Assembly: GCF_014174515.1 (NCBI RefSeq)
Contig: NZ_JACJUG010000037.1
Coordinates: 1-34,262 of the forward strand
Origin: Mitsuaria sp. WAJ17
GTDB taxonomy: Bacteria; Pseudomonadota; Gammaproteobacteria; Burkholderiales; Burkholderiaceae_C
Length of the DNA: 34,262 nt
Direction of reading: 5' to 3'
This document shows, piece after piece, positions 1 to 9,713 of the stretch. The notes below the pieces were generated by a model. The model ran no database searches and was not told the origin of the DNA. It saw nothing but the letters and a program-made list of their open reading frames with translations. Made by a program: the position numbers and the translations under genes. Positions within the stretch are counted from its first letter, which is position 1. Each line of letters begins with the position of its first letter.

Positions 1-184
1 CGCTGGCCGTGGGCAGGCCGGCCGATGCTGCGCTGCCGGGCGCGGGCGCCGCGCTGGCGGCGGGCTTGGCCGGCGTGGGGCTGAACATCGAGGGGTGCCC
101 GTTGTATTTCTGCCAGCCGTCCCACAGCAGGACGAGCGACGCGGTAAACACCATCCACAACACGGTGCGGCGTATATCAGTCAT
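1..184 (-). CDS. yidC: Membrane protein insertase YidC, N-terminal part (cut by window edge)
   Basis: Only the first 61 codons are present; the gene runs leftward out of the window. The protein starts MTDIRRTVLWMVFTASLVLL, a short polar N-terminus followed by one hydrophobic segment (about residues 7-21) and then WDGWQKYNG. An Ala/Pro-rich linker follows, which in the family leads into the periplasmic domain. This is the usual start of a Gram-negative YidC, the inner-membrane insertase that works with and without SecYEG. Its ATG overlaps the stop codon of yidD (ATGA, 181-184), which implies translational coupling in the rpmH-rnpA-yidD-yidC operon. The identification rests on the N-terminal pattern and on the conserved gene order. 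Confidence 0.9.
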   Translation of the reverse strand, partial: MTDIRRTVLWMVFTASLVLLWDGWQKYNGHPSMFSPTPAKPAASAAPAPGSAASAGLPTAS

Positions 185-492
185 GGAGAAGCTTCTGGAT
201 TGGAAGAAGAGGGTGTCGAGCTGCCCCCGAGCCCGAGGCGCGAGAACAGACGGGGCGGATTGTCAGGCACGGGGTCATGTCCGCCCAGACAGAATGGGTT
301 GCAGCGCAGGATTCTCGCTGCGGCCAGGTAGCTGCCGGCCACGCCGCCGTGCCGGCGCACGGCCTCCATGCCATAGGCAGAGCAGCTGGGGTAATAGCGG
401 CAGCCGGCCTGGATCCAGGAACTGATCAGCAGCTGGTAGGCGCGGATCAGGCCCATCAGGAGCCATTGGAGGGGGCTGCGGCGGGCCGTCAT
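181..492 (-). CDS. yidD: Membrane protein insertion efficiency factor YidD
   Basis: Small protein of 103 residues. An N-terminal amphipathic/hydrophobic segment (WLLMGLIRAYQLLISSWI) precedes the family hallmark CRYYPSCSAYGMEAV and a later CNPFCLGGHDPVP motif, both typical of YidD. The protein is thought to lie at the inner face of the inner membrane and assist YidC-dependent insertion. It sits between rnpA and yidC, its normal place. The Ser/Pro-rich C-terminal tail of roughly 20 residues is unconserved in style, and its stop overlaps the yidC start by ATGA. The start at 492 lies 14 nt after the rnpA stop. Confidence 0.93.
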   Translation of the reverse strand: MTARRSPLQWLLMGLIRAYQLLISSWIQAGCRYYPSCSAYGMEAVRRHGGVAGSYLAAARILRCNPFCLGGHDPVPDNPPRLFSRLGLGGSSTPSSSNPEASP

Positions 493-506
493 GGCGGGCT
501 GGGGGT

Positions 507-1046
507 TCAGCCTTGGGCCGCGGCAGGGGCGGCCGGAGCGGCGGCTGTGGCTTGGGCAGCGCGGGCCAGCTTGGCGCGCAGCTGCAGCAGCTCCTCGCGC
601 ACCAGGGCCTTGAGCGGATCAGAGGCGGCGCTGGGGAACTGCTTGCGATCCACGGGCAGGCGCAGGCGCACCACCCAGAGTCCGGGCGGCAGCAAGCCCG
701 CGGCGTCGGCGAAGACGGCGCGGATCTGGCGTTTGATCAGGGATCGGGTCACCGCGCGGCGCGCATGCCGCTTGGGCACGACGCAGCCCAGCCACAGCCC
801 TTTGGGCACGGCCGCTGGGGTCGTGGCCTCGGGCTTCACCCCCTCGGCGAGTGCCGATTCGTCCACAGGATTGTGGGCAAGTGGTGGGTGGCCTGTTGAT
901 AACTCGGCTTTCCTTGTGGAAAAACCAGGTCCGGGCAGGCTGGGAGCGGCCATGAGGTGATGTACAGCAAAGTGCTTGCTGCGGGCGCGACTGGGCTGGC
1001 CCAGCACGCGCTCAAAGTCGGCCGATCGTTCGATGCGGCCGATCAT
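507..1046 (-). CDS. rnpA: Ribonuclease P protein component
   Basis: This is the protein subunit of RNase P, which removes tRNA 5' leaders together with the RNA subunit. The 179-residue product is long for the family (about 115-140). The N-terminus (IGRIERSADFERVLG) and the core (GCVVPKRHARRAVTRSLIKR, with the family's basic RNA-binding helix) are clear. Between them, residues about 40-80 form a low-complexity insert containing KAELSTGHPPLAHNPVDESA. The C-terminus is an Ala-rich tail. The gene lies 18 nt after rpmH and 14 nt before yidD. The DNA of the insert contains several DnaA-box-like 9-mers (872-880, 894-902, 915-923), so this coding segment may also serve the replication origin. Confidence 0.93.
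   Translation of the reverse strand: MIGRIERSADFERVLGQPSRARSKHFAVHHLMAAPSLPGPGFSTRKAELSTGHPPLAHNPVDESALAEGVKPEATTPAAVPKGLWLGCVVPKRHARRAVTRSLIKRQIRAVFADAAGLLPPGLWVVRLRLPVDRKQFPSAASDPLKALVREELLQLRAKLARAAQATAAAPAAPAAAQG
872..923 (-). promoter_or_regulatory. Cluster of DnaA-box-like 9-mers inside rnpA
   Basis: Read on the minus strand, this stretch contains TTTTCCACA (923-915), TTATCAACA (902-894) and TTGCCCACA (880-872). The first two differ from TTATCCACA by one base each and the third by two. They fall in the non-conserved insert of RnpA. That the sites act in replication initiation is inferred from spacing and match only. Confidence 0.4.
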
Positions 1047-1064
1047 GGTCTTGATTCGGCTCGC

Positions 1065-1199
1065 TTAGACGGCCAGGCGCTTGCGGCCCTTGGCGCGACG
1101 GGCGCGGATCACGGCGCGGCCACCGCGGGTCTTCATGCGGACGAGGAAGCCGTGGGTGCGGGCGCGGCGGGTCTTGGAGCCTTGGTAGGTGCGTTTCAT
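1065..1199 (-). CDS. rpmH: 50S ribosomal protein L34
   Basis: A 44-codon gene. The translation begins MKRTYQGSKTRRARTHGFLV and continues RMKTRGGRAVIRARRAKGRK before ending RLAV. This is a near-canonical bacterial L34: very basic, with the THGFxxRM and GRxVxxxRRxKGR blocks. It is the first gene of the leftward rpmH-rnpA-yidD-yidC operon and is divergent from dnaA across the origin-like intergenic region. The start ATG is at 1199-1197. Confidence 0.97.
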   Translation of the reverse strand: MKRTYQGSKTRRARTHGFLVRMKTRGGRAVIRARRAKGRKRLAV

Positions 1200-1684
1200 G
1201 TTGGAAAACCTCTGTGGACGTCTGTGGACGCGATAGCTGATGGGCCGATCAAAGATGCGGGAGCATCTCGGAACTGCAAGCCGCCCCTTCCTGGAATCTC
1301 CTGGGAGGTGACTGCCTGCCGCACCGCTGATGTGCGCCGCGCCGGGGCGCCGCTGCTGCGTGCGCCCACATCAGGTCCTGCTCGGGCTGCCGTCCCGGCA
1401 CGAGGCCAGGGCGGTGTTCCAGGGCAGGGCCCCTAGTTGGCGCGGTGGACCTACCGCCAGGGGTTTGACCCCCCAAAGCAGGGAAAGCCACGCGCCCAAG
1501 CAAATACATCCGGCGTCCGGAAAAGCCCGCGATTACACCAAACTTCTGGCCATCGGTCAACTTCCCTCGGCGGTGCCGGGTTGCTGTGCCCGGCTGGGGT
1601 GGGCACGAAAATTTCTGTGGATAACCTCGTTTTTTGCGGTCGTGGATCCGTACAATCCGGCCGCTCAAGAAGAAGTTTTCCACA
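1200..1684. other. rpmH-dnaA intergenic region, candidate chromosomal origin (oriC)
   Basis: This stretch of 485 bp has no convincing gene. It holds a perfect DnaA box, TGTGGATAA, at 1616-1624. A box-like TTTTCCACA at 1676-1684 abuts the dnaA start codon. A direct repeat of TCTGTGGACG at 1211-1230 gives two further TGTGGAC half-matches near rpmH. In this part of the Proteobacteria the origin usually lies beside dnaA, so oriC here, together with the box cluster inside rnpA, is a reasonable inference. I do not see a long AT-rich unwinding element. The rpmH and dnaA promoters must also lie here, but I cannot place them. Confidence 0.55.
1616..1624 (-). promoter_or_regulatory. DnaA box (perfect consensus)
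   Basis: TGTGGATAA is the exact reverse complement of the consensus TTATCCACA. It lies 61 bp before the dnaA start, where it could serve in origin function, dnaA autoregulation or both. A second, weaker site (TTTTCCACA, 1676-1684) ends one base before the dnaA ATG. Confidence 0.7.
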
Positions 1685-3169
1685 ATGAGCGCAGATCTCT
1701 GGCAACGCGGCTGTGAACGTCTGGCCGCCGAGCTGCCTGAACAACAATTCAATACCTGGATCCGTCCCCTGCCCCCGGCTGAAGTGGCTGATGGCGGCGA
1801 GCAGGGCGTGACCGTGTCCCTGCGCGTGCCCAACCGCTTCAAGCTGGACTGGATCCGCAACCAGTACGCCGGGCGCATTGAATCCATTCTCAGCGAACTG
1901 GCCGGCCGCCCTGCGCGGCTGGAGCTGGCCGTGGCGCCGCGCGAGGCCGTGCCGCGCGCGGTCATGGCCCTGCCGGCCAACCAGCCGGTGGCCGTGGGCC
2001 AGGTGCTGCACAACGGCCTGCGGCCGGTGCCGGTGAATCGCCCGGCAGCCGTCGAGCAGCCGGCGGTGAACGGCCTGACCAGCGTGCAGCCGGCCTCGAT
2101 GCAGGCGCCGGTGATCGCCTCGGGCGCGATGCCCGCGCCGGCCAATACCCGGCATCGCATCAATCCTGCGCTCACCTTCGATACCCTGGTGCCCGGCCGT
2201 GCCAACCAGATGGCCCGTACCGCCGCCCTGCATGTGGCCGGGGCGCCGGGGCAGATGTACAACCCGCTGTTCATCTATGGCGGCGTGGGCCTGGGCAAGA
2301 CCCATCTGATCCACGCCGTGGGCAACGCCCTGCTCAAGGACAAGCCCGATGCCCGCGTGCTCTACCTGCATGCCGAGCAGTTCATCTCAGACGTGGTGAA
2401 GAACTACCAGCGCAAGACCTTCGACGAGCTCAAGGCCAAGTACCACTCGCTGGACCTGCTGCTGATCGATGACGTGCAGTTCTTCGCCGGCAAGGACCGC
2501 ACGCAGGAGGAGTTCTTCAACGCCTTCGAGGCCCTGCTGGCCAAGCGCGCTCACATCATCATGACCTCGGACACCTATCCGAAGGGCCTGGTGGACATCG
2601 ACGAGCGCCTGACCAGCCGCTTCGACGCCGGGCTGACGGTGGCCATCGAGCCGCCCGAGCTGGAGATGCGCGTCGCCATCCTGATCAAGAAGGCCGAGGC
2701 TGAAGCAGCGCCCATGCCCGAGGACGTGGCCTTCTTCATCGCCAAGAACGTGCGCGCCAATGTGCGCGAGCTCGAAGGCGCCCTGCGCAAGGTGCTGGCC
2801 TACAGCCGCTTCAGCCACAAGGAAATCAACATCCAGCTGGCCCGCGAGGCGCTCAAGGATCTGCTCTCCATCCAGAACCGCCAGATCTCGGTGGAGAACA
2901 TCCAGAAGACGGTGGCTGATTTCTACAAGATCAAGGTCGCCGACATGTACAGCAAGAAGCGCCCGGCCAGCATCGCCCGGCCGCGCCAGATTGCCATGTA
3001 CTTGGCCAAGGAGCTGACCCAGAAGAGCCTGCCTGAGATCGGCGAGCTCTTCGGCGGCCGCGACCACACCACGGTGCTGCACGCCGTGCGCAAGATCGGC
3101 GGGGAGCGCCAGAAGAACACCGAGCTCAACCAGCAGCTGCACGTGCTGGAGCAGACGCTCAAAGGCTGA
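1685..3169 (+). CDS. dnaA: Chromosomal replication initiator DnaA
   Basis: A 494-residue initiator ATPase that binds DnaA boxes, melts oriC and loads DnaB. Domain I (residues 1-80) begins MSADLWQRGCERLAAELPEQ. A Pro/Ala/Val-rich linker runs to about 155. The AAA+ domain has Walker A GGVGLGKT (199-206) and Walker B LLLIDDVQFF (about 258-267). The C-terminal helix-turn-helix carries the DnaA signature FGGRDHTTVLHAVRKI. I chose the ATG at 1685 over an in-frame ATG 17 codons upstream because MSxxLWxxC is the family N-terminus. No clear Shine-Dalgarno precedes it. A DnaA-box-like site directly abuts the start codon, consistent with autoregulation. Confidence 0.97.
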   Translation: MSADLWQRGCERLAAELPEQQFNTWIRPLPPAEVADGGEQGVTVSLRVPNRFKLDWIRNQYAGRIESILSELAGRPARLELAVAPREAVPRAVMALPANQPVAVGQVLHNGLRPVPVNRPAAVEQPAVNGLTSVQPASMQAPVIASGAMPAPANTRHRINPALTFDTLVPGRANQMARTAALHVAGAPGQMYNPLFIYGGVGLGKTHLIHAVGNALLKDKPDARVLYLHAEQFISDVVKNYQRKTFDELKAKYHSLDLLLIDDVQFFAGKDRTQEEFFNAFEALLAKRAHIIMTSDTYPKGLVDIDERLTSRFDAGLTVAIEPPELEMRVAILIKKAEAEAAPMPEDVAFFIAKNVRANVRELEGALRKVLAYSRFSHKEINIQLAREALKDLLSIQNRQISVENIQKTVADFYKIKVADMYSKKRPASIARPRQIAMYLAKELTQKSLPEIGELFGGRDHTTVLHAVRKIGGERQKNTELNQQLHVLEQTLKG

Positions 3170-3184
3170 TCCGGCGCGCTCCGG

Positions 3185-3201
3185 AGGCCCCGGCGGGGCT
3201 T
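3185..3201 (+). terminator. GC-rich hairpin after dnaA
   Basis: AGGCCCC, loop GGC, GGGGCTT form a seven-pair hairpin (one G-T) that starts 15 bp after the dnaA stop. There is no T-tract behind it, so it is at best a weak or attenuating terminator between dnaA and dnaN. Confidence 0.3.
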
Positions 3202-3385
3202 CTGGCGGGTCTACCCACACCGACTAGGTCAAAACCCTGGTTCGCCCGCCCTGGGAAACCCCCATTCCTGGGTGACAATGCGCGCTGTCTCACGCGCGCG
3301 CGTCTTGCTTGTGACTGGCCCCAGGGCGCCGGTCGGGCCGGGAAGGCGGGCGCGGGTCGCCCTGAACAAGTGGAGAGAGGTTCAC

Positions 3386-4522
3386 ATGATTGTGTTGAAA
3401 GCCAGCCAGGACAAGGTGCTGAGTGCCCTGCAGGCCGTGTCCGGCATCGTCGAGCGCCGTCACACCCTGCCTATCCTGGCCAATGTGCTGATCCGCAAGC
3501 AGGGCCGGCAGGTGGAGCTCACCACCAGCGACCTCGAAATCCAGGTCCGCACCACCGTCGAGTTCGACGGCGATGAAGGCAACTTCTCCAGCACCGTGGG
3601 TGCGCGCAAGCTGATCGACATCCTGCGCTCCATGCCCTCGGACCAGACGGTGAGCCTCTCCAGCAACGCCAGCAAGATGACCCTGCAGGGCGGCAAGAGC
3701 CGCTTCACCCTGCAAACACTGCCGGCCGACGATTTCCCCCTGGTGCAGGAGGCCGCCGACTTCGGCCCCGCCTTCAGCGTGCCGCAGAAGACGCTCAAGC
3801 ACCTGATCAACCAGGTGCACTTCGCGATGGCGGTGCATGACATCCGCTACTACCTCAACGGCATCCTCTTCGTGGCCGAGGGCAAGAGCCTGACGCTGGT
3901 GGCCACCGACGGCCACCGCCTGGCCCTCGCGCAGGCCGAGCTGGAGACCGACATCCCCAAGCAGGAAGTCATCCTGCCCCGAAAGACTGTGCTGGAGTTG
4001 ATGCGCCTCCTGAAGGACGGCGGCAAGGACGCGAAATCGGAAGGTGGGGATGACCAACCCATCGAGATGCGCTTCGCCGGCAACCAGGCCAAGTTCAGCT
4101 TCTCGGGCATGGAGTTCGTGACCAAGCTGGTCGAGGGCAAGTTCCCTGACTACAACCGCGTCATCCCCAAGAACCACAAGTTCCGCGTGACCCTGGGCCG
4201 CGCGCCGTTGCTGTCGTCCCTGCAGCGCGCCGCCATCCTGACCAGCGAGAAGTTCAAGGCCGTGCGCCTGTCTTTCGAGCCGGGCCTGCTCTCCATTGCC
4301 TCCAGCAATGCCGAGCAGGAGGAGGCCAAGGAGGAGATCGAGATCGACTACGGCGGCGACCTCATCGAGACCGGCTTCAACGTGACCTATCTGATGGACG
4401 CGCTGCAGAACATGGGCCAGGACATGGTCTCCATCGACCTGAACGACAGCGCCTCCAGCGCCCTGATCACCATCCCCGAGCAGACCGGCTTCAAGTATGT
4501 CGTGATGCCGATGCGGATCTGA
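3386..4522 (+). CDS. dnaN: DNA polymerase III beta subunit (sliding clamp)
   Basis: 378 residues, starting MIVLKASQDKVLSALQAVSG and ending FKYVVMPMRI, the classic C-terminus of the clamp. The three-fold repeated clamp domains are visible through VSGIVERRHTLPILANVLI, RYYLNGILFV, VATDGHRLALAQAELE and the C-terminal MDALQ block. It forms the ring that tethers Pol III to DNA. The ATG at 3386 is preceded by GGAGAGAGG, which favours it over an upstream in-frame ATG at 3272. It lies 216 bp after dnaA and 107 bp before gyrB in the standard dnaA-dnaN-gyrB order. Confidence 0.97.
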   Translation: MIVLKASQDKVLSALQAVSGIVERRHTLPILANVLIRKQGRQVELTTSDLEIQVRTTVEFDGDEGNFSSTVGARKLIDILRSMPSDQTVSLSSNASKMTLQGGKSRFTLQTLPADDFPLVQEAADFGPAFSVPQKTLKHLINQVHFAMAVHDIRYYLNGILFVAEGKSLTLVATDGHRLALAQAELETDIPKQEVILPRKTVLELMRLLKDGGKDAKSEGGDDQPIEMRFAGNQAKFSFSGMEFVTKLVEGKFPDYNRVIPKNHKFRVTLGRAPLLSSLQRAAILTSEKFKAVRLSFEPGLLSIASSNAEQEEAKEEIEIDYGGDLIETGFNVTYLMDALQNMGQDMVSIDLNDSASSALITIPEQTGFKYVVMPMRI

Positions 4523-4552
4523 TCGAGATACAGAAATGAGAGCAGCGGGCAA

Positions 4553-4566
4553 GGGCCAGAAGGCCC
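4553..4566 (+). terminator. Short hairpin between dnaN and gyrB
   Basis: GGGCC-AGAA-GGCCC forms a perfect five-pair hairpin 31 bp after dnaN. No T-run follows, so a termination role is uncertain. Confidence 0.25.
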
Positions 4567-4629
4567 GGCCCGCTTCAGTGCTTTAAAGGGGCCACGCAAG
4601 ACCTGACCCCGTGTGAGAGAGAGTTCCCG

Positions 4630-7179
<2,550 letters not shown>

Positions 7180-7189
7180 GGACATCGCC

Positions 7190-7462
7190 TCCCGCCTGGC
7201 GCCATAGGCGATGCGCTCGCGACCAGCTCAACTCGAAGCCCTTGCGACGCAGGAACACGCGGATGCGGCGATAGCCGTAGCGCGGGTACTGCGCAGAGAG
7301 TGCCTTCATCGCCTCGATCACTGGGGCATTTTTGGCGGGCAGCCGAGGCTCGTAGCTGGGTGTGGAGCGCGACATGCCGATCAGCCCGCAAGCCCGACGC
7401 AGACTCAGGCCACGCTCGCGAGCGAAGGCGACCTGCGCACGTCGAGCCAGCGGGCTCACCAT
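7190..7462 (-). pseudogene. IS3-family transposase OrfB, 3'-truncated
   Basis: About 85 recognisable residues: MVSPLARRAQVAFARERGLS, then LRRACGLIGMSRSTPSYEPR, then a YPRYGYRRIRVFLRR block typical of the OrfB N-terminus, ending RAHRLWRQAGG. A complete OrfB has about 270-290 residues with a DDE catalytic domain, none of which is present. The frame runs on into antisense gyrB sequence before meeting a stop, so the residues after RQAGG are not transposase. The element cannot transpose by itself. Confidence 0.88.
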
Positions 7463-7719
7463 TTTTTTGCGTTGATCTCTTTCAGGATCGCGTTGTCCAG
7501 CGTGGCCTCGGCCAACAGCTTCTTGAGTCGGCTGTTCTCCAGCTCCAGGGCCTTGAGCCGTTTGACGTCAGCGACGTCCAGCTGGCCAAAGTGCTTGCGC
7601 CAGGCATAGATCGTGGGCTCACTGACCTTGTGCTTCTTGGCGGCCTCGGCGACGGAGGTTCGATCTGCCTCGCGCAGGATCGCCACCATCTGCTCTTCCG
7701 TGAATCGACTCTTCCTCAT
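7456..7719 (-). CDS. IS3-family transposase OrfA (intact, in a dead element)
   Basis: 87 residues starting MRKSRFTEEQMVAILREADR, with a helix-turn-helix (VAEAAKKHKVSEPTIYAWRK) and a leucine-zipper-like segment LKALELENSRLKKLLAEATL. This is the standard architecture of IS3 OrfA, the DNA-binding half of the OrfAB transposase. An in-frame ATG eight codons upstream also exists, but MRKSRFTEEQ is the usual family start. The stop overlaps the start of orfB by 7 nt. A run of seven A (minus strand, 7468-7462) just before the stop is a typical slippery site for the -1 frameshift that makes OrfAB. Confidence 0.88.
   Translation of the reverse strand: MRKSRFTEEQMVAILREADRTSVAEAAKKHKVSEPTIYAWRKHFGQLDVADVKRLKALELENSRLKKLLAEATLDNAILKEINAKKW
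7462..7468 (-). other. A7 slippery heptamer for -1 frameshifting in the IS
   Basis: Seven consecutive A on the minus strand lie at the orfA/orfB junction. The orfA frame reads AAA AAA TGG TGA; shifting back one base gives AAA AAA ATG GTG and enters orfB. This is the standard IS3 arrangement and supports the family call. Confidence 0.65.
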
Positions 7720-7822
7720 GGGCTCCTCGGGGATTGGAGCCATCTTCTCTTGGAATCAGTGTCTCGGAGAAGCCGGGCAGGTCAATTGGTTCCTGGGATT
7801 CGGGTCGCGAGCGGCTTGTCTT

Positions 7823-8920
7823 CTATTGCAAGGCATAGTCGCCAGGCGATGCAGGTCTGGCGCCCGGCGCCAGCTGGAACAGGCACTGCATGTAGGGCGC
7901 CACCTCGCTCCAGTCCGCCTGACGCGCATAGAACTCGGCCAGCACGCGCCCGACGTCCACCGCAGTGGGCTTGCCTGACGAGAGATTCACCGAGAAGGCT
8001 GCGCGGACATCCGCCTGCGAATGCAGGCCGGAGTCCTGATGCGAATAGGAGTGGAATTCCTCGATCAAGCCCGGGGCGAGGTAGGCGCTGGCGGCACCGG
8101 GGCATGTCCCCTGGTATGCCGGCTGGCGCCTGCTCACATGGGCCTTGGAGAAGGAATCCTGCACCGTATGGAGCAGGCTGCCGAAGGCGACCGCCGCCAG
8201 GTAGGCGGGCTTGCGGATATTCGGATTGCCCAGCGCAAACAAGTCCTGGACGCTCCAGCCGTTGGTGCCGAACACGTCCGGAATCCCGTCCACCTCCTGC
8301 TTAGCGACAATCGCGTCGCCCCGAATCTTCAGGGTGGCTACCTTCCAAGTGAACTCGGCCCACATGAGAACGCGGCGCTGGGTTACCTCAGGCGCCTCTC
8401 CGTCCACGGCGCCCATGGCGTGCAGGAACTGCATGTCACCGAAGTGCGAACGCACCAGCAGCGATGCCGACTTGGCATTCAACGCTTCCCCACGCTGAGC
8501 GCGCTTCTTGCCGTCCATGAACACACGCGCCCAGCATTCCGGCTGCACGACGAGCCGGACCGTCTGGCCCGGCGTGCATCCGCTGTACTTACCAAAGCTT
8601 TGCTCGAACCGGAAGGGCGGGTCGTCGTTCCAGCGGACGCCCGCCAGGATGTAGGCCTGCGCGGGGTCCCAGTCGGCGTCGGCGCAAATGTCCTCGTCGC
8701 CGTCGCAGTCGAGGGCGCGATTGGAGATCTCCTCGTGGACGGGCGAGCCGAAGGTACTGACACCCCAACTGGTCAGCTTTCCCAGCAAGCGCTCGCCGGT
8801 CGGCTGGCCTTTCTTGGCCAGGCGCTTCTCGAAGGAGGTGCCTTCGGGGGAGAGTTGGAAGGCGGAGGCGGAGGTGGAGAGGAACAGCGAGGTGGCGATG
8901 CCGATGGTGAGGCGGTTCAT
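7823..8920 (-). CDS. Secreted protein, possibly zinc-dependent phospholipase C/nuclease-like
   Basis: 365 residues with a clear Sec signal peptide (MNRLTIGIATSLFLSTSASA, cleavage near residue 20). The start at 8920 is supported by GGAG about 7 nt upstream. It is preferred over an in-frame ATG nine codons earlier. The mature protein has GSPVHEEISNRAL near its start, SHFGDMQFLHAM in the middle and a hydrophobic helix GSLLHTVQDSFSKAHVSR. Repeated His/Asp pairs of the H-x3-D type in helices resemble the zinc ligands of the phospholipase C / S1-P1 nuclease fold. Two Cys-containing loops (CDGDEDICAD, SGCTPGQ) suggest disulfides. I do not recognise a named family, so substrate and role are unknown. 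It stands alone between the IS remnant and a NERD gene fragment. Confidence 0.6.
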   Translation of the reverse strand: MNRLTIGIATSLFLSTSASAFQLSPEGTSFEKRLAKKGQPTGERLLGKLTSWGVSTFGSPVHEEISNRALDCDGDEDICADADWDPAQAYILAGVRWNDDPPFRFEQSFGKYSGCTPGQTVRLVVQPECWARVFMDGKKRAQRGEALNAKSASLLVRSHFGDMQFLHAMGAVDGEAPEVTQRRVLMWAEFTWKVATLKIRGDAIVAKQEVDGIPDVFGTNGWSVQDLFALGNPNIRKPAYLAAVAFGSLLHTVQDSFSKAHVSRRQPAYQGTCPGAASAYLAPGLIEEFHSYSHQDSGLHSQADVRAAFSVNLSSGKPTAVDVGRVLAEFYARQADWSEVAPYMQCLFQLAPGARPASPGDYALQ

Positions 8921-8980
8921 TCTTTGCTCCCGGAGGTATAGGGTCACGGCATGAGAGCGGGGCGGGCCGGGCCTTGAGCC

Positions 8981-9337
8981 TTAAGCTCTTCCATATTCAA
9001 GGCCTGCCCCTGTATTCCCCATGCTGTCATCCCTGCCCGAGCACTTGGTCTCGAACAGGCAGAAGTGCAGCATGCGGTCCACCGCTAGGTGATCGATTTG
9101 CGCGGTCGCGCCATCCCCGACGAAACGCAGGTCGTGCAAGGCGGCCAGGTTGTGGCCGTCCTTGCCCCAGTGATCGATGTGATGCGCCGCCTCGCGCTCG
9201 CCCTGCTGGCCGCGCTGGCACCGCATCCGCTCGTCCTGCAGCCAGTCCCGCTGGCGCGCATCCAGCAAAGGCGAACGCTGCAACTCTCCCAGCAGCCTCA
9301 ACCGCCGCTGCTTGTCATCCGCTGTTTTGATCAGCAT
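8981..9337 (-). pseudogene. Truncated NERD-domain (nuclease-related) gene
   Basis: 118 residues. After a charged N-terminal helix come REAAHHIDHWGKDGHNLAAL, HDLRFVGDGATAQIDHLAVD and FCLFETKCSG. This is the N-terminal part of a NERD domain, in which the QIDHLxV and ExK motifs correspond to nuclease-fold active-site positions. Normally the domain continues for roughly 60 more residues and is followed by another domain. Here the similarity stops after ETK and the frame ends in an unrelated tail (MGNTGAGLEYGRA). I call it a 3'-truncated remnant; a short functional protein cannot be excluded. Confidence 0.7.
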
Positions 9338-9713
9338 GTGTCATGACTCCCTGAGTGCGAGCCATTTTGGCCGCGCATGGCGGGAAAGCCGGTTAAATGT
9401 CACAGGGCCAGGCCTGAAAGTGCCGGGGTATGCGCTGAGGTAAACGGTCAGAACCCGCGCCGCTGCTGGGTTCTTTGGGTACTGGATGAGATCGGTATCA
9501 GATGGGTGTCTGGTGCCGCAAGTGAGCGTCCGGCGCGCCGGCAGGGCTGTCGGTCAAGACCTGGCACAGCGAGCAATGGACTGGCGCGCCGGCGGCCGGC
9601 TTGGGGTACGCCGGGGCTGGTCTTGCGTTCAGGGGCCTACGGCTTCGCGAACCCGGCATCTGCCGGCCCCGCGTGCCCGCGGGTCTGCGCAAGCCGGGGG
9701 CGATGCCGGGCTG
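9338..9713. other. Gene-poor stretch with two GGCGCGCCGG palindromes
   Basis: I see no credible gene in these 376 bp. Two identical copies of the 10-mer GGCGCGCCGG lie at 9532-9541 and 9583-9592. They could be chance in DNA this GC-rich. No promoter or terminator stands out. Confidence 0.4.

Larger units (their letters stand above)
7186..7784 (-). mobile_element. Truncated IS3-family insertion sequence (IS407-like group)
   Basis: The element keeps its left end and orfA but has lost most of orfB. Read on the minus strand from 7784 it begins TGACCTGCCCGGCTTCTCCG. That matches the TGACCTGCCC-type terminal repeat I associate with this IS3 subgroup. Then come orfA and about 80 codons of orfB before homology stops within about 10 bp of the gyrB stop. 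No right-end repeat is visible. The right boundary is inferred from where OrfB similarity ends, so it is approximate. Confidence 0.75.

Noticed and set aside
9532..9592. Two GGCGCGCCGG palindromes as an operator pair
   Set aside because: The 10-mer is likely by chance at this GC content and no nearby gene starts in a position to be controlled by it.
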